A stretch of 64,000 nt of DNA from Pseudomonas oryzagri (GCF_020831405.1 NZ_JAJHPU010000043.1:372001-436000); one strand, 5' to 3'. Counted from the stretch's first letter, positions 39,840-50,267 are shown. Program-made: numbers and translations. Notes: generated from the sequence alone by a model not told the origin.

Positions 39840-39871
39840 GCCCGCCATTCTCTGAATGGCGGGCATTTTTA
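39840..39871 (+). terminator. lapA terminator
   Basis: GCCCGCCATTC and GAATGGCGGGC form an 11-bp perfect stem with a TCT loop, followed by ATTTTTAT. It isolates lapA from the small gene downstream. Confidence 0.95.
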
Positions 39872-39908
39872 TGGCCGAACGTTTATGACCGAACTACAGG
39901 AGGTAGCG

Positions 39909-40250
39909 ATGGTTTACGTACAGAGAGGCCCGGAGGGCCAACTGCTGCGGGTCGAGCACCAGCCGTTCGAGGGGATGACCGAGCAACTGGCCATGGAAAG
40001 CGAGGAGTTGCAGACCTGGCTGACCCGTGAGGAAGTGCGCGACCGGCTGAGCCGGCTGAAGGACTCCGACCTGGAGCTGATCCGCGTGCTGGAGGACCTG
40101 GTCGGCGTGCTGGTCGAGCGCGGGGTTATCCGCTACACCGACCTGCCGCTGGCGGCGCAGCGCAAGCTGCAGGAGCGCGCCGAGGTGCGTGCCGGCCTGG
40201 GCGGTCTGAGTGGCCTGCTCGGCGACGAGGAAGACCATCACCTGATCTAG
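39909..40250 (+). CDS. Small conserved Pseudomonas protein of unknown function
   Basis: 113 residues from ATG 39909, chosen because AGGAGG (39898-39903) is correctly spaced; the ATG at 39885 has no RBS. Highly charged, mostly helical (SEELQTWLTREEVRDRLSRLKDSDLELIRVLEDLVGVLVERGVI). Similar proteins are sometimes annotated as tryptophan-synthase-beta-like, but nothing here supports PLP chemistry. Its TAG stop is the last three bases of the CTAG that begins a MITE-like element. Confidence 0.78.
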   Translation: MVYVQRGPEGQLLRVEHQPFEGMTEQLAMESEELQTWLTREEVRDRLSRLKDSDLELIRVLEDLVGVLVERGVIRYTDLPLAAQRKLQERAEVRAGLGGLSGLLGDEEDHHLI

Positions 40251-40413
40251 TGGCCTGCCGGGCTCGCCGGGTCGATTCCGGCGCCCGAGGCCCCGATCCG
40301 GCGTGCCGCTCCTCGCCATAGTCCTGCTATGACTCGTTGCGGCGCTGGGTCTCGGAACCTCGGTCGTCCGAACCTGAATCAATCCTGAATCAATCAACCG
40401 CACACCTCATTGG
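40247..40413. mobile_element. MITE-like repeat, copy A
   Basis: 167 bases homologous along its length to the element at 55693-55874. The shared core contains CTCCTCGCCATAG and CTGCTATGACTCGT. The left end is CTAGTGGCCTG; the right end (AACCGCACACCTCATTGG) is a mutated version of the other copy's CACTAG end. No coding capacity. It separates the small gene from lapD. Confidence 0.8.
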
Positions 40414-40445
40414 CCGGACCCCGGCGGCCGCCCCGCAGCGCCGGC

Positions 40446-42395
40446 TCAGCCCTGCGGCCAGGGCGCCGGGGCGCCGATCAGGCGACCCATCACGCCGTGG
40501 ATGCCCAGTTCGCGCAGCGCCTGGGCCTCCCCCTCGTTTTCCACCATCTCGGCGATCAGCGGCAGATCGATGCTGTGCGTGGTACGGCGGATGGCCTCGA
40601 TGAACACGCGCTTGTCGGCTTCCTTGTCCAGCCCGCGGATGTAGCTGCCGTCGATCTTCAGATAGGCCAGGCCCAGGTGGGTGAGGTTGCCGATCAGGCT
40701 GAAGCGGCCGCCGAAATGCTGCAGGGCGATGCGGAAGCCGGTTTCGCGAATCGACTGGCAGAGCGGCTGCAACTGCTCCGGCGGCGGCAGGCTGCGCTCG
40801 TCCAGCTCCAGGGTGAGCAGCTCGGCGGCCTGCGGATGTTCGCGCAGGGTGTGCAGGATCAGCGCCATGCTGACCTGGTCGTGCAGGGTGGCGCCGGCCA
40901 GGCTGAGGCCCAGCGGCTGGCGATGGCGGCGGACGTGGTCGAGGGCGTGCTCGAGCATCAACTGGTCGAGGCGCGCCGACCAGCCGAGGCGGGCGATCCA
41001 CGGCAGGAACAGACCGGCCGGGATGGCCTTGCCCTGCGGATCGAGCAGGCGGGCGAGCACCTTGTGCTGGAGGATCGCCGAGCGGTCGGCGCTGCGCACC
41101 ACCGGCTGGAAGTACAGCTGCAGCTTGCTCTGTTGCAGGGCCTCGTCCAGCCACTGGTGCCACTCGTGCTGGTCGCGGCCGCCGCCCGCCTCGTAGGCGT
41201 CGACGCGCTCCCACGGACGGTCGGGACGCTGTTCGGCCTGGGCCAGCGCCTGGTCGGCGCGGGTCAGCAGTTGCTGCTCGCTTTCCCCGGGCTGGAACAG
41301 GGTGAGGCCAAGCGTGGCCACCGGCACGCAATCGCTGGCGCCGGTATCGCGCAGGTTTTCGCACTCCTTGCTGAGCGCCGCCGCGAGGGCGTCGGCCTCG
41401 CCGGTGGACAGGCCGGGCGCGAGCAGGGCGAAGTCGCCGCCGCGCATGCGCGCTGCCAGCCAGTCGGAGTGGTCGTGCCGGGCCGCCTGGCGGCGCAGCA
41501 GCTCGGCGATGGTGCGGATCAATTCGTCGCTGCGCGCGGCGCCCAGGCGCTGATTGAGGCCGGCCAGGTCGTTGATGCGCAGCAGCAGCAGGTAGCCGGA
41601 GGCGTTCTGTTCGCCGGCGATGAGCTGGGCGTTCAGGCGGATGTCGAGCTGGCGGCGGTTGGCCAGGCCGGTGAGGCTGTCCTGGTAGGCCTCGCCGCGC
41701 AGCGTTTCGCTGCGCGCGGCCTCCTCGGCGAACAGGCTGCGCAGCTTGTCGGCCATCTGGTTCATCGCCAGCACCACCCGGCGCAGTTCCGGTGTGCGCG
41801 GAACCTGCGGCAGACTGAGGAATTCGCGGCGACTGATCGCCTCGGCCTGCCGCACCATGTTGTCCAGCGGGCGCAACTGCATACGCAGCAGCCAGCCGCC
41901 GAGCGCCGCGCTGAGCAGGCCGCAGAGCAGCAGCCAGGACAGGCTGCCCAGTGCGCTGTCCCACAGGCGGGCGAGGGCGAACTGCGGATGGCTGACCACC
42001 TCGACCCGCGCCGCCTGCTCCCAGCCGCGCATCACCAGCGCCTCGCCGCCTTCCGGATCGAGGTCGACCAGATGGGCGAACCAGCCGGGCACCGCGTCGC
42101 TGCCCGGCGTCATCTGCCGTTCGACCAGCACCTTGCCGTCCTCGACCTGCAGCACGCGGATGCTGGAAAAGTAGCCGCTGTCGAAGATCGAGCTGACCAT
42201 CAGCTCGACCATCGCCGGGTCGTCGATGTGCGGGGTGAGCGACAGGCCCAGGGCCGTGGCGGCATCCTGGGCGTGCGAGCGCAGCTGGGCGATCATCTGC
42301 GTGCGCGAGGCTTCCAGGCCGGTGACGAAGCTGCCGGTGAAGGCCACCAGCAGGAACAGGCAGATGGCCAGGAACAGTTGTTTCAGCAGAGACAT
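40446..42395 (-). CDS. lapD: LapD-like inside-out c-di-GMP receptor (degenerate GGDEF-EAL)
   Basis: 649 residues. TM helix 1 (about 8-24), periplasmic LapD_MoxY_N-type domain (25-150, with VPGWFAHLVDL carrying the Trp expected to contact LapG), TM2 (about 152-172), HAMP, GGDEF-like and EAL-like domains. The GGDEF motif is degenerate (MRGGDFAL) and EAL reads KVLARLLD, as in LapD, so it should bind c-di-GMP without making or cleaving it. When loaded it sequesters LapG and keeps LapA on the surface. It lies 9 bases downstream of lapG. Confidence 0.94.
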   Translation of the reverse strand: MSLLKQLFLAICLFLLVAFTGSFVTGLEASRTQMIAQLRSHAQDAATALGLSLTPHIDDPAMVELMVSSIFDSGYFSSIRVLQVEDGKVLVERQMTPGSDAVPGWFAHLVDLDPEGGEALVMRGWEQAARVEVVSHPQFALARLWDSALGSLSWLLLCGLLSAALGGWLLRMQLRPLDNMVRQAEAISRREFLSLPQVPRTPELRRVVLAMNQMADKLRSLFAEEAARSETLRGEAYQDSLTGLANRRQLDIRLNAQLIAGEQNASGYLLLLRINDLAGLNQRLGAARSDELIRTIAELLRRQAARHDHSDWLAARMRGGDFALLAPGLSTGEADALAAALSKECENLRDTGASDCVPVATLGLTLFQPGESEQQLLTRADQALAQAEQRPDRPWERVDAYEAGGGRDQHEWHQWLDEALQQSKLQLYFQPVVRSADRSAILQHKVLARLLDPQGKAIPAGLFLPWIARLGWSARLDQLMLEHALDHVRRHRQPLGLSLAGATLHDQVSMALILHTLREHPQAAELLTLELDERSLPPPEQLQPLCQSIRETGFRIALQHFGGRFSLIGNLTHLGLAYLKIDGSYIRGLDKEADKRVFIEAIRRTTHSIDLPLIAEMVENEGEAQALRELGIHGVMGRLIGAPAPWPQG

Positions 42396-42404
42396 GGAGC
42401 CCTC

Positions 42405-43121
42405 CTAGCCCTCGGTCGGGGCGAAGCCTTCGGCGCGCATCTTCTTCAGCAGGTCCTGCCAGCGCGACAGCTTCTTGCTGTCGCCCGCGCGCCGTCCTCC
42501 GCCGGGGCCGGGCAGCCAGAGGCCTTCGGCGTTGAAGGCGTACACCGGCAGCAGGTCGCGGCGTTGCGAGGCGGGACGGATGTCGGCGGTCAGGTTGTCC
42601 AGCACCAGCGGGTCGCTGGTCGGTGTGGCGTACCAGGTCAGCACCATGTGCGCCTGGTTGATTCTCAGTGCCTTGACGTAGGTGATGCGCAGCTTCTCGC
42701 TGGCGATGCCGAGGCGGCGCAGGGTGAGGTACTTGGCGATGGCGTAGTCTTCGCAGTCGCCGGCGCCCTTGACCAGCGCCTCCACCGGCGTCGCCCAGTA
42801 GTCGACCTGCCGCCAGTTGCGCTCATCGTCGATGAACAGCAGGGAGCGGTTGAAGAAGGCGTTGACCTCGCGCAGCTGCTCCTGCTCGCTCATCGCGCCG
42901 CCCTGTTCGACCAGCGCGGCCCAGTCCTGCAGCCGTGCCTTGCCGCGGCCCAGGTCGCCATAGCGCTGCTCGGCCAGGCGGATGATTTGTGCGAAATCCC
43001 AGCGCGCCTGCACCTGCAGGCCCAGCAGCAGGGCGGCGAGCAGACAGAGGGCGACGACGAGCCGCCTGCCCATCCGTTGCGCCGGGGGAATCCCTTGCCG
43101 CTGCTCCATCGCCGTGCTCAT
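42405..43121 (-). CDS. lapG: LapG-like periplasmic cysteine protease
   Basis: 238 residues from ATG 43121; ATG 43109 and 43133 are alternatives and the RBS does not decide. A signal anchor (RRLVVALCLLAALLLGLQVQA) is followed by the bacterial transglutaminase-like fold. The triad is visible as Cys in GAGDCEDYAIAKY, His in NQAHMVLTWYA and Asp in LVLDNLTADI. It cleaves LapA-type adhesins after the Ala-Ala of TAAG unless held by LapD. Calcium-dependent in the family. Confidence 0.93.
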   Translation of the reverse strand: MSTAMEQRQGIPPAQRMGRRLVVALCLLAALLLGLQVQARWDFAQIIRLAEQRYGDLGRGKARLQDWAALVEQGGAMSEQEQLREVNAFFNRSLLFIDDERNWRQVDYWATPVEALVKGAGDCEDYAIAKYLTLRRLGIASEKLRITYVKALRINQAHMVLTWYATPTSDPLVLDNLTADIRPASQRRDLLPVYAFNAEGLWLPGPGGGRRAGDSKKLSRWQDLLKKMRAEGFAPTEG

Positions 43122-43181
43122 GCCTGGCTGCATTGCCGTTGAGTCTAGGCGCAAACCCAAGGGCTTGCCGCCCGGCGCAAA

Positions 43182-43583
43182 TCACTGACGGTAGAGAGTT
43201 TTCTGGCGAAGGATGTAGACGGTGACCAGCACCGCGCTGGTCAGCATGAAGAGGCGCGCGTAGAGCAGCGGCACCAGGTAGCAGGACAGCAGGATGCTCG
43301 GCCACATCAGGCCGATGGCCCAGACCTTGCCCTTGAGCGGGATGCCCTGGCCTTCGAGGTAGTCGCGCACCCAGGGGCCGAGGCGCGGATGGCCGACCAG
43401 CCACTGGTAGAGGCGCCGCGAACTGCGCAGGAAGCAGGCGGCGGCGAGAAGCAGGAAGGGCGTGGTCGGCAGCACCGGCAGGAAGATGCCGAGCACGCCG
43501 AGCGCCACGCTGAGGCAGCCGACCCCGACCAGCGCGATGCGCAGCCAGGGCTGGCGGACCTGTCGGGGTTCGCGTGGCGCCAT
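43182..43583 (-). CDS. DUF454 (YbaN family) inner-membrane protein
   Basis: 133 residues. GVGCLSVALGVLGIFLPVLPTTPFLLLAAACF is the DUF454 signature, with about three membrane segments and a short cytoplasmic loop (RDYLEGQGIPLKGKVW). It lies between the UPF0149 gene and lapG on the same strand with small gaps, so it is probably in the same transcript. No known function. Confidence 0.88.
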   Translation of the reverse strand: MAPREPRQVRQPWLRIALVGVGCLSVALGVLGIFLPVLPTTPFLLLAAACFLRSSRRLYQWLVGHPRLGPWVRDYLEGQGIPLKGKVWAIGLMWPSILLSCYLVPLLYARLFMLTSAVLVTVYILRQKTLYRQ

Positions 43584-43593
43584 AGGCGCAGGC

Positions 43594-44181
43594 TCAGTGC
43601 TGACGGGGCTTGAGCAGCGAGGGCTTCTCGTCGGGCGCCTGGCAGAGCAGGAACAGGGCGGTCAGGATCTCGGGAATCTGCTCGACCATGTCGTCGACCA
43701 GGTCGCGGTCGCGGGCGATGTCCTCGAACTCCGGCTGTTCGTCGAACAGGCCCGAACCGACCATGATCGGCAGCAGCAGCTCGCTGACTTCTTCCTCGGC
43801 GTCCTCGAACCACACGTTCTCGCGCAGGAACACGCCCTCCATGAAGCCGATGCACCAGCCGCGCAGGTCGGAATCGTCGGGGTCGGCGCCGAGGTCGTGG
43901 TCGCAGGGCAGCTCCATGTCCTCGTCGCTGGCCAGCTGGCGGCCGATGTGCGCCTTGAGCTGGATGAGGGTTCCCTCGATTTCCACCTTCTCGGCTTCGC
44001 TGCGGTAGTGCGGCGGCTCGGCGAACAGGGCGTCGATCCACTCGCGATCGGGAACCGGATCGGGACAGATGGCCAGCGCGGTCAGGTAGCCGTGGGCGGC
44101 CACATAGTCCAGAGCCTCCTCGTGCAGGTCATCGGCATCGAGAAAGGCTTGCAGGCGGGACAGTTGCTCGGCGAAGGACAT
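43594..44181 (-). CDS. UPF0149 (YgfB/YecA-type) protein
   Basis: 195 residues, acidic, all-helical. WCIGFMEGVFLRE and ...LFDEQPEFEDIA are typical of the UPF0149 family. Starts at ATG 44181. The C-terminus lacks the SEC-C zinc motif seen in some YecA proteins. Function unknown. First gene of the UPF0149-DUF454-lapG-lapD run. Confidence 0.88.
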   Translation of the reverse strand: MSFAEQLSRLQAFLDADDLHEEALDYVAAHGYLTALAICPDPVPDREWIDALFAEPPHYRSEAEKVEIEGTLIQLKAHIGRQLASDEDMELPCDHDLGADPDDSDLRGWCIGFMEGVFLRENVWFEDAEEEVSELLLPIMVGSGLFDEQPEFEDIARDRDLVDDMVEQIPEILTALFLLCQAPDEKPSLLKPRQH

Positions 44182-44277
44182 CGGGACACTACCTTGGAAA
44201 GAATGCCGGGAAATTGTAGACGAGCAGCGGACCCGCTGCTAGGCAGAGGCACTGCATGAAGCCGACTTCCCGGCCTG

Positions 44278-44335
44278 CAGGAGCGAATTCATTGGCCACG
44301 GCGGGGTATTTCGGCGCATGGAGTCGCCCGGGCAG
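44278..44335. repeat. REP-like sequence, degenerate copy 2
   Basis: CAGGAGCGAATTCATTGGCC with a divergent opposite arm (GCATGGAGTCGCCCG). It aligns along its length with the 26346 copy, including the centre CGG-GTATTTCGG. The palindrome is mostly eroded. It lies in the 265-base gap upstream of recQ. Confidence 0.65.
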
Positions 44336-44446
44336 GGGATCGGCCAGGCTCGGAAGCCACCCATGCGTTTGTCCTGCGGCAAGGCGAGTGGCGCACGGCA
44401 GAGGGACGGGGCTCGCGTATAATCCCCCGCTTCATTCGGAGGCCCC

Positions 44447-46588
<2,142 letters not shown>

Positions 46589-46685
46589 CGCGCCGCGTCT
46601 TCCGCTACGGCGCTCGCCCGATCCGGCGGGCGCTGTGATTTCTTACCTGAAGCCAGCGATCCTGCGGGAGAGAAACTTATTGCAG

Positions 46686-46713
46686 GCTAATAATTAGCGC
46701 GCTAATAATTAGC
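46686..46713. promoter_or_regulatory. Tandem palindromic operator for the MarR regulator
   Basis: Two identical 13-bp palindromes GCTAATAATTAGC (46686-46698 and 46701-46713) are separated by GC, giving a 15-bp centre spacing. AT-rich in a GC-rich genome and only 27 bases from the marR start. The pattern suits a dimeric winged-helix repressor bound to two sites, presumably autoregulating marR-MFS. Confidence 0.88.
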
Positions 46714-46739
46714 TCATTAATTTTCTGGAGCATCGCGCC

Positions 46740-47171
46740 ATGGCCCATACCGATCACCGCCTGGGTGCCCACGTGGCCCTGCTGGCCCGCACCTGGCGTG
46801 CCGAACTGGATCGCCGTCTCAGCCACCTCGGACTGTCGCAGGCCCGCTGGCTGGTGCTGCTGCACCTGGCCCGGCATGCCGAGGCGCCGACGCAGAGCGA
46901 GCTGGCGCAGATGGTCGGCGTCGAATGCCCGACCCTGGCGCGCCTGCTCGACGGCCTCGAGGCGCAGCAGCTGGTGCGCCGGGTGACGGTGACGGAGGAT
47001 CGCCGCGCCAAGCGCATCGAGTTGATGCCGCAGACCGCCGGCCTGATCGCCGACATCGAGGCCATCTCCAGCCAGTTGCGCGCCGAGGTGCTCGCCGGCA
47101 TCGACCAGGGTGAGCTGGAGGTGTTCCAGCGGGTGCTCGGCCAGATGCTGGGCAACCTGGAGCGGCTCTGA
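46740..47171 (+). CDS. MarR-family transcriptional regulator
   Basis: 143 residues with a winged helix (TQSELAQMVGVECPTLARLLDGLEAQQLVRR) and wing VTEDRRAKRIELM, of the SlyA-like group. Overlaps the start of the MFS gene by one base, so the two are co-translated. Probably represses its own operon through the tandem palindromes upstream; the inducer may be a substrate of the efflux pump. Confidence 0.92.
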   Translation: MAHTDHRLGAHVALLARTWRAELDRRLSHLGLSQARWLVLLHLARHAEAPTQSELAQMVGVECPTLARLLDGLEAQQLVRRVTVTEDRRAKRIELMPQTAGLIADIEAISSQLRAEVLAGIDQGELEVFQRVLGQMLGNLERL

Positions 47172-48571
47172 TGGGCCACGACCTCGACGCCTTGCAGGCG
47201 CGCTTCGGCGCCCGCTATCCGGCCTGGCTGCTGGCTCTGCTGATTCTTTCCACCATGACCATGGTGCTGGCCTCGACCAGCATCAACGTCGCCCTGCCGG
47301 CGATCATGGCCGACTTCGCCATCGGCCGGCCGCTGGCCCAGTGGCTGATCACCGGCTTCCTCGCCGCCATGACCTCCGGCCTGCTGCTCTCGGCCTGGGC
47401 GCAGGCGCGCTTCGGCGCGCGCCGTACCCTGCTCGGCACCTTCGCCCTGTTCCTCGCCACCTCGCTGCTGGCGCCGCTGGCGCAGACCATCTGGCAGCTG
47501 ATCGCCCTGCGCATCTTCCAGGGCGCCTGCGCCGGCATCGTCCAGCCGCTGGCCATGGTGCTGATCTTCCGCGCCTTCCCCGACCGCGGCCGCGGCCTGG
47601 CGCTCGGCCTGTTCGGCCTCGGCGCGATGATGGCGCCGGCGCTGGGGCCGTCGCTGGCCGGCTACCTGGTCGATCATTTCGGCTGGAGCGCGATCTTCTG
47701 GCTGCCGGCGCCGATCTGCATCCTCAGCCTGGTGGGCGGCGCCTGGCTGCTGCCGAGCTTCCGCTCGCTGACCCCGCCGCGTCTCGACGTGCCGGGCTTC
47801 GTGCTCCTCAACCTGGCGGTGTTCGGCATTCTCGGCGGCCTGGCCGAGGCGCAGCGCTTCGGCTGGCTGGCCGCGCCGACCCTGGCGCCGGGCGGCATCG
47901 GCCTGCTCGCTCTGGCGGCCTTCCTCTGGCGCTGCAGCCGGCACGACGCGCCGCTGCTGCCGCTGCGCCTGTGGCGCAACGCCAGCTTCCGGCGCACCAG
48001 CTGGGTGGCGATGGCGCTGGGCGTCGGCCTGTTCGGCATCACCTACCTGGTGCCTTTGTACGTGCAGACCGTGCAGGGCTTCAGCGCCTCCGACGCCGGC
48101 CTGGTCCTGCTGCCCACCGGCCTGGTACTGGGCGTGGCGGTGTTCGCCGGCGGCTGGCTGAGCGATATCCTTTCGGCGCGCTGGCTGCAGGTCGGCGGGC
48201 TGGCGCTGCTCGCCCTGTCCGCCGCCGGCCAGGCATTGATGGGCGGCGCGGGGGGCTTCTGGGCGATCTGCGCATGGGCTTCGCTGGGCCGCGTCGGCCT
48301 CGGCGGCATCATGCCCGGGGTGAGTACCGCGGCGGTGCAGGACCTGCCCGCCGAGGAACTGTCGCGCGCCACCGGCGCCACCACCTTCATGCGCCAGCTC
48401 GGCGGCGCGCTGGGCATCAACCTGCTGACCTTCTTCCTCGAATGGCGCCACGAAGCCGAAGGCGGCGGCGTGGCCGGCAACGCGCTGGCCTTCCAGCAGA
48501 GCTTCTGGCTGGTGACGGCGCTGTTCGCCCTGGCGATCGTGCCCGCCTGGCGCCTGCGCAACAATCGCTGA
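47171..48571 (+). CDS. MFS drug efflux transporter, DHA2 (EmrB/QacA) type
   Basis: 466 residues with about 14 hydrophobic helices. The N-terminal motif STSINVALPAIMADF and the motif-C-like stretch LGAMMAPALGPSLAGYLVDHFGW fit the DHA2 drug:H+ antiporters. The gene overlaps marR and no membrane-fusion or outer-membrane partner lies next to it, so it may act as a single-component pump. Substrate unknown. Confidence 0.9.
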   Translation: MGHDLDALQARFGARYPAWLLALLILSTMTMVLASTSINVALPAIMADFAIGRPLAQWLITGFLAAMTSGLLLSAWAQARFGARRTLLGTFALFLATSLLAPLAQTIWQLIALRIFQGACAGIVQPLAMVLIFRAFPDRGRGLALGLFGLGAMMAPALGPSLAGYLVDHFGWSAIFWLPAPICILSLVGGAWLLPSFRSLTPPRLDVPGFVLLNLAVFGILGGLAEAQRFGWLAAPTLAPGGIGLLALAAFLWRCSRHDAPLLPLRLWRNASFRRTSWVAMALGVGLFGITYLVPLYVQTVQGFSASDAGLVLLPTGLVLGVAVFAGGWLSDILSARWLQVGGLALLALSAAGQALMGGAGGFWAICAWASLGRVGLGGIMPGVSTAAVQDLPAEELSRATGATTFMRQLGGALGINLLTFFLEWRHEAEGGGVAGNALAFQQSFWLVTALFALAIVPAWRLRNNR

Positions 48572-48666
48572 TCCTCCCGCCACGCCCTGCCGCGCGTGAA
48601 GGAACGCTAGGTCGGCGGGCGGGGCGCTATCATGGCGTTCCGCCCGTTTCCGTTCAGGACCCCGCC

Positions 48667-48960
48667 ATGAGCACCGGCAAACCCGAAGTCGTCATCACCT
48701 ACTGCACCCAGTGCCAATGGCTGCTGCGCGCTGCCTGGCTGGCCCAGGAGCTGCTCTCCACCTTCAGCGACGACCTCGGCCGGGTCAGCCTGGAGCCGGG
48801 CACCGGCGGGGTGTTCCGCATCACCTGCGACGACGTCGAGATCTGGGAGCGCAAGGCCGACGGCGGCTTCCCGGAGGCCAAGGAACTCAAGCAGCGGGTG
48901 CGCGACCGCATCGATCCGGAGCGCGATCTGGGCCACAACGACCGGCCGCGCGCCGGCTGA
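48667..48960 (+). CDS. Rdx/SelT-SelW-SelH family thioredoxin-fold protein
   Basis: 97 residues. ITYCTQCQWLLRAAWLAQELL carries the CxxC redox motif of the Rdx family (split as ITYCTQCQW and LRAAWLAQELL), followed by FPEAKELKQRVRD. Predicted thiol redox protein; partner unknown. Starts at ATG 48667, whose frame is closed at TGA 48960. Confidence 0.88.
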   Translation: MSTGKPEVVITYCTQCQWLLRAAWLAQELLSTFSDDLGRVSLEPGTGGVFRITCDDVEIWERKADGGFPEAKELKQRVRDRIDPERDLGHNDRPRAG

Positions 48961-49064
48961 GCCGCAGCGCCCGGCGGCCGCCGTTCGGCAGGGCCTTTGC
49001 TATGCTGCGAAGAGGAGGTCAGTCACGGCTGTAGTTCCGGTTCGGCGCGTCGTTTGCCGACGGA

Positions 49065-49082
49065 TTGTCATGTCGCCTTCAT
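49065..49082 (+). promoter_or_regulatory. Probable Pho box of the second Agt gene
   Basis: Heptamers TTGTCAT (49065-49071) and CCTTCAT (49076-49082) are spaced 11 bases start to start, resembling the PhoB consensus CTGTCAT-N4-CTGTCAT at 6/7 and 5/7 positions. It lies 40 bases before the first downstream start codon. Weaker than the box near 57.66 kb, but placed ahead of a paralogue of that operon's gene. Confidence 0.6.
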
Positions 49083-49121
49083 CACCGCCGAACCCCGAGC
49101 CAGTCTCGCTGGAGGCCGTCG

Positions 49122-49223
49122 ATGATGTGTAATCCGTTCGCCGTGTCGGTCAGTACCCTGCCGCCTGGCGATCCGCGAGCCAGCCAGCCCATCCCCAGCG
49201 AGCCATCGTCATGCGGTTGCTGA
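49122..49223 (+). CDS. Short ORF overlapping the second Agt gene, possible remnant or leader
   Basis: 33 codons plus stop. Begins MMCNPFAVSV and ends 13 bases inside the next gene. Its initiation region GGAGGCCGTCGATGA (49111-49125) is identical to the plcP-like initiation region at 57726-57740. It may be what remains after most of a plcP copy was deleted, or a short coupled leader. No similarity to a known peptide. Low confidence that it has a function. Confidence 0.4.
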   Translation: MMCNPFAVSVSTLPPGDPRASQPIPSEPSSCGC

Positions 49224-50254
49224 TCGTCAGCGACACCTGGATGCCGCGGGTCAGCGGCGTGGTCACCTGCCTGCGTGCGCTGATCGCCGAGCTGGAGGCG
49301 CTCGGTCACGAGGTGTGCGTGCTGTCGCCGCTGGAGTTCCATTCGCTGCCCTGTCCGGGCTATCCGGAAATCCCCCTGGTCTGGGATGTCTGGCGGGTGG
49401 CCCGCAAGATCGACGAGTTCGCCCCCGATGCCGTGCACCTGGCCACCGAAGGGCCGCTCGGCTGGGCGGCGCGCCATTGGTTGCGCCGGCGCGGCCTGGC
49501 GTTCTCCACCGCGATGCACACGCGCTTTCCCGAGTTCGTCCATGCCCGCTGGCCGGTGATCCCGCTCGGCGTCGGCTACGCCTGGATGCGCGCCTTCCAC
49601 CGCTCCAGCGATGCCGTGCTGGTCAGCACCGTGCGCATGCAGGCCGAGTTCGCCGGGCAGGGCTTCGCCCACCTGGCGTTGTGGCGCAAGGGCGTCGATC
49701 TCCAGCAGTTCCGGCCGCGCCTCGAGCGGCGGGCGGGCGAGCCGGTGTTCCTCTACGTCGGCCGCCTGGCCGCGGAGAAGACCCTGGAGGACTTCCTCGA
49801 CCTAGACCTGCCGGGCGAGAAGCGGGTGGTGGGCGACGGCCCGCTGCGCAGCGAGCTGGAGCGCCGCTACCCGCAAGTGCGCTTTCTCGGTTACCTGCGC
49901 GGCCCGCTGCTGACCGACGCCTACCGTGACGCCAGCGTGCTGGTCTTCCCCTCGCGCACCGACACCCTCGGCCTGGTGATGCTCGAGGCCATGGCCTGCG
50001 GCACGCCGGTGGCGGCCTTCCCGGTCTGCGGGCCGCTCGACGTGCTGCGCCAGGGCGTCAGCGGGGTGATGGACGAGGATCTGCGCCGCGCCTGCCTGCA
50101 AGCCCTGCGCCTGGATCGCCAGCTGTGCGCCGCCGAGGCGCGGCGCCAGTCGTGGCGGGTCTCGGCGCTGGAGTTCCTGGCCCGCCAGCCGCGTCTGGAT
50201 GGCGCGCCCTGCGTGTCCGCCGAGCAGCTGCGCGCCGAGCGTGCCGCGCCCTGA
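49211..50254 (+). CDS. GT4-family glycosyltransferase, Agt-like (second paralogue)
   Basis: 347 residues. GT-B fold starting MRLLIVSDTWMPRVSGVVT, with the donor-binding block FPSRTDTLGLVMLEAMACGTP. Closely similar along its length to the protein at 58561, including identical stretches at both protein and DNA level. Agt enzymes glycosylate diacylglycerol to make phosphorus-free glycolipids during phosphate limitation; Pseudomonas species can carry two. A Pho-box-like site precedes the gene. Which sugar it transfers cannot be told. The C-terminus is a few residues longer than the paralogue. Confidence 0.85.
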   Translation: MRLLIVSDTWMPRVSGVVTCLRALIAELEALGHEVCVLSPLEFHSLPCPGYPEIPLVWDVWRVARKIDEFAPDAVHLATEGPLGWAARHWLRRRGLAFSTAMHTRFPEFVHARWPVIPLGVGYAWMRAFHRSSDAVLVSTVRMQAEFAGQGFAHLALWRKGVDLQQFRPRLERRAGEPVFLYVGRLAAEKTLEDFLDLDLPGEKRVVGDGPLRSELERRYPQVRFLGYLRGPLLTDAYRDASVLVFPSRTDTLGLVMLEAMACGTPVAAFPVCGPLDVLRQGVSGVMDEDLRRACLQALRLDRQLCAAEARRQSWRVSALEFLARQPRLDGAPCVSAEQLRAERAAP

Positions 50255-50267
50255 GCGGGCCGTAGCC

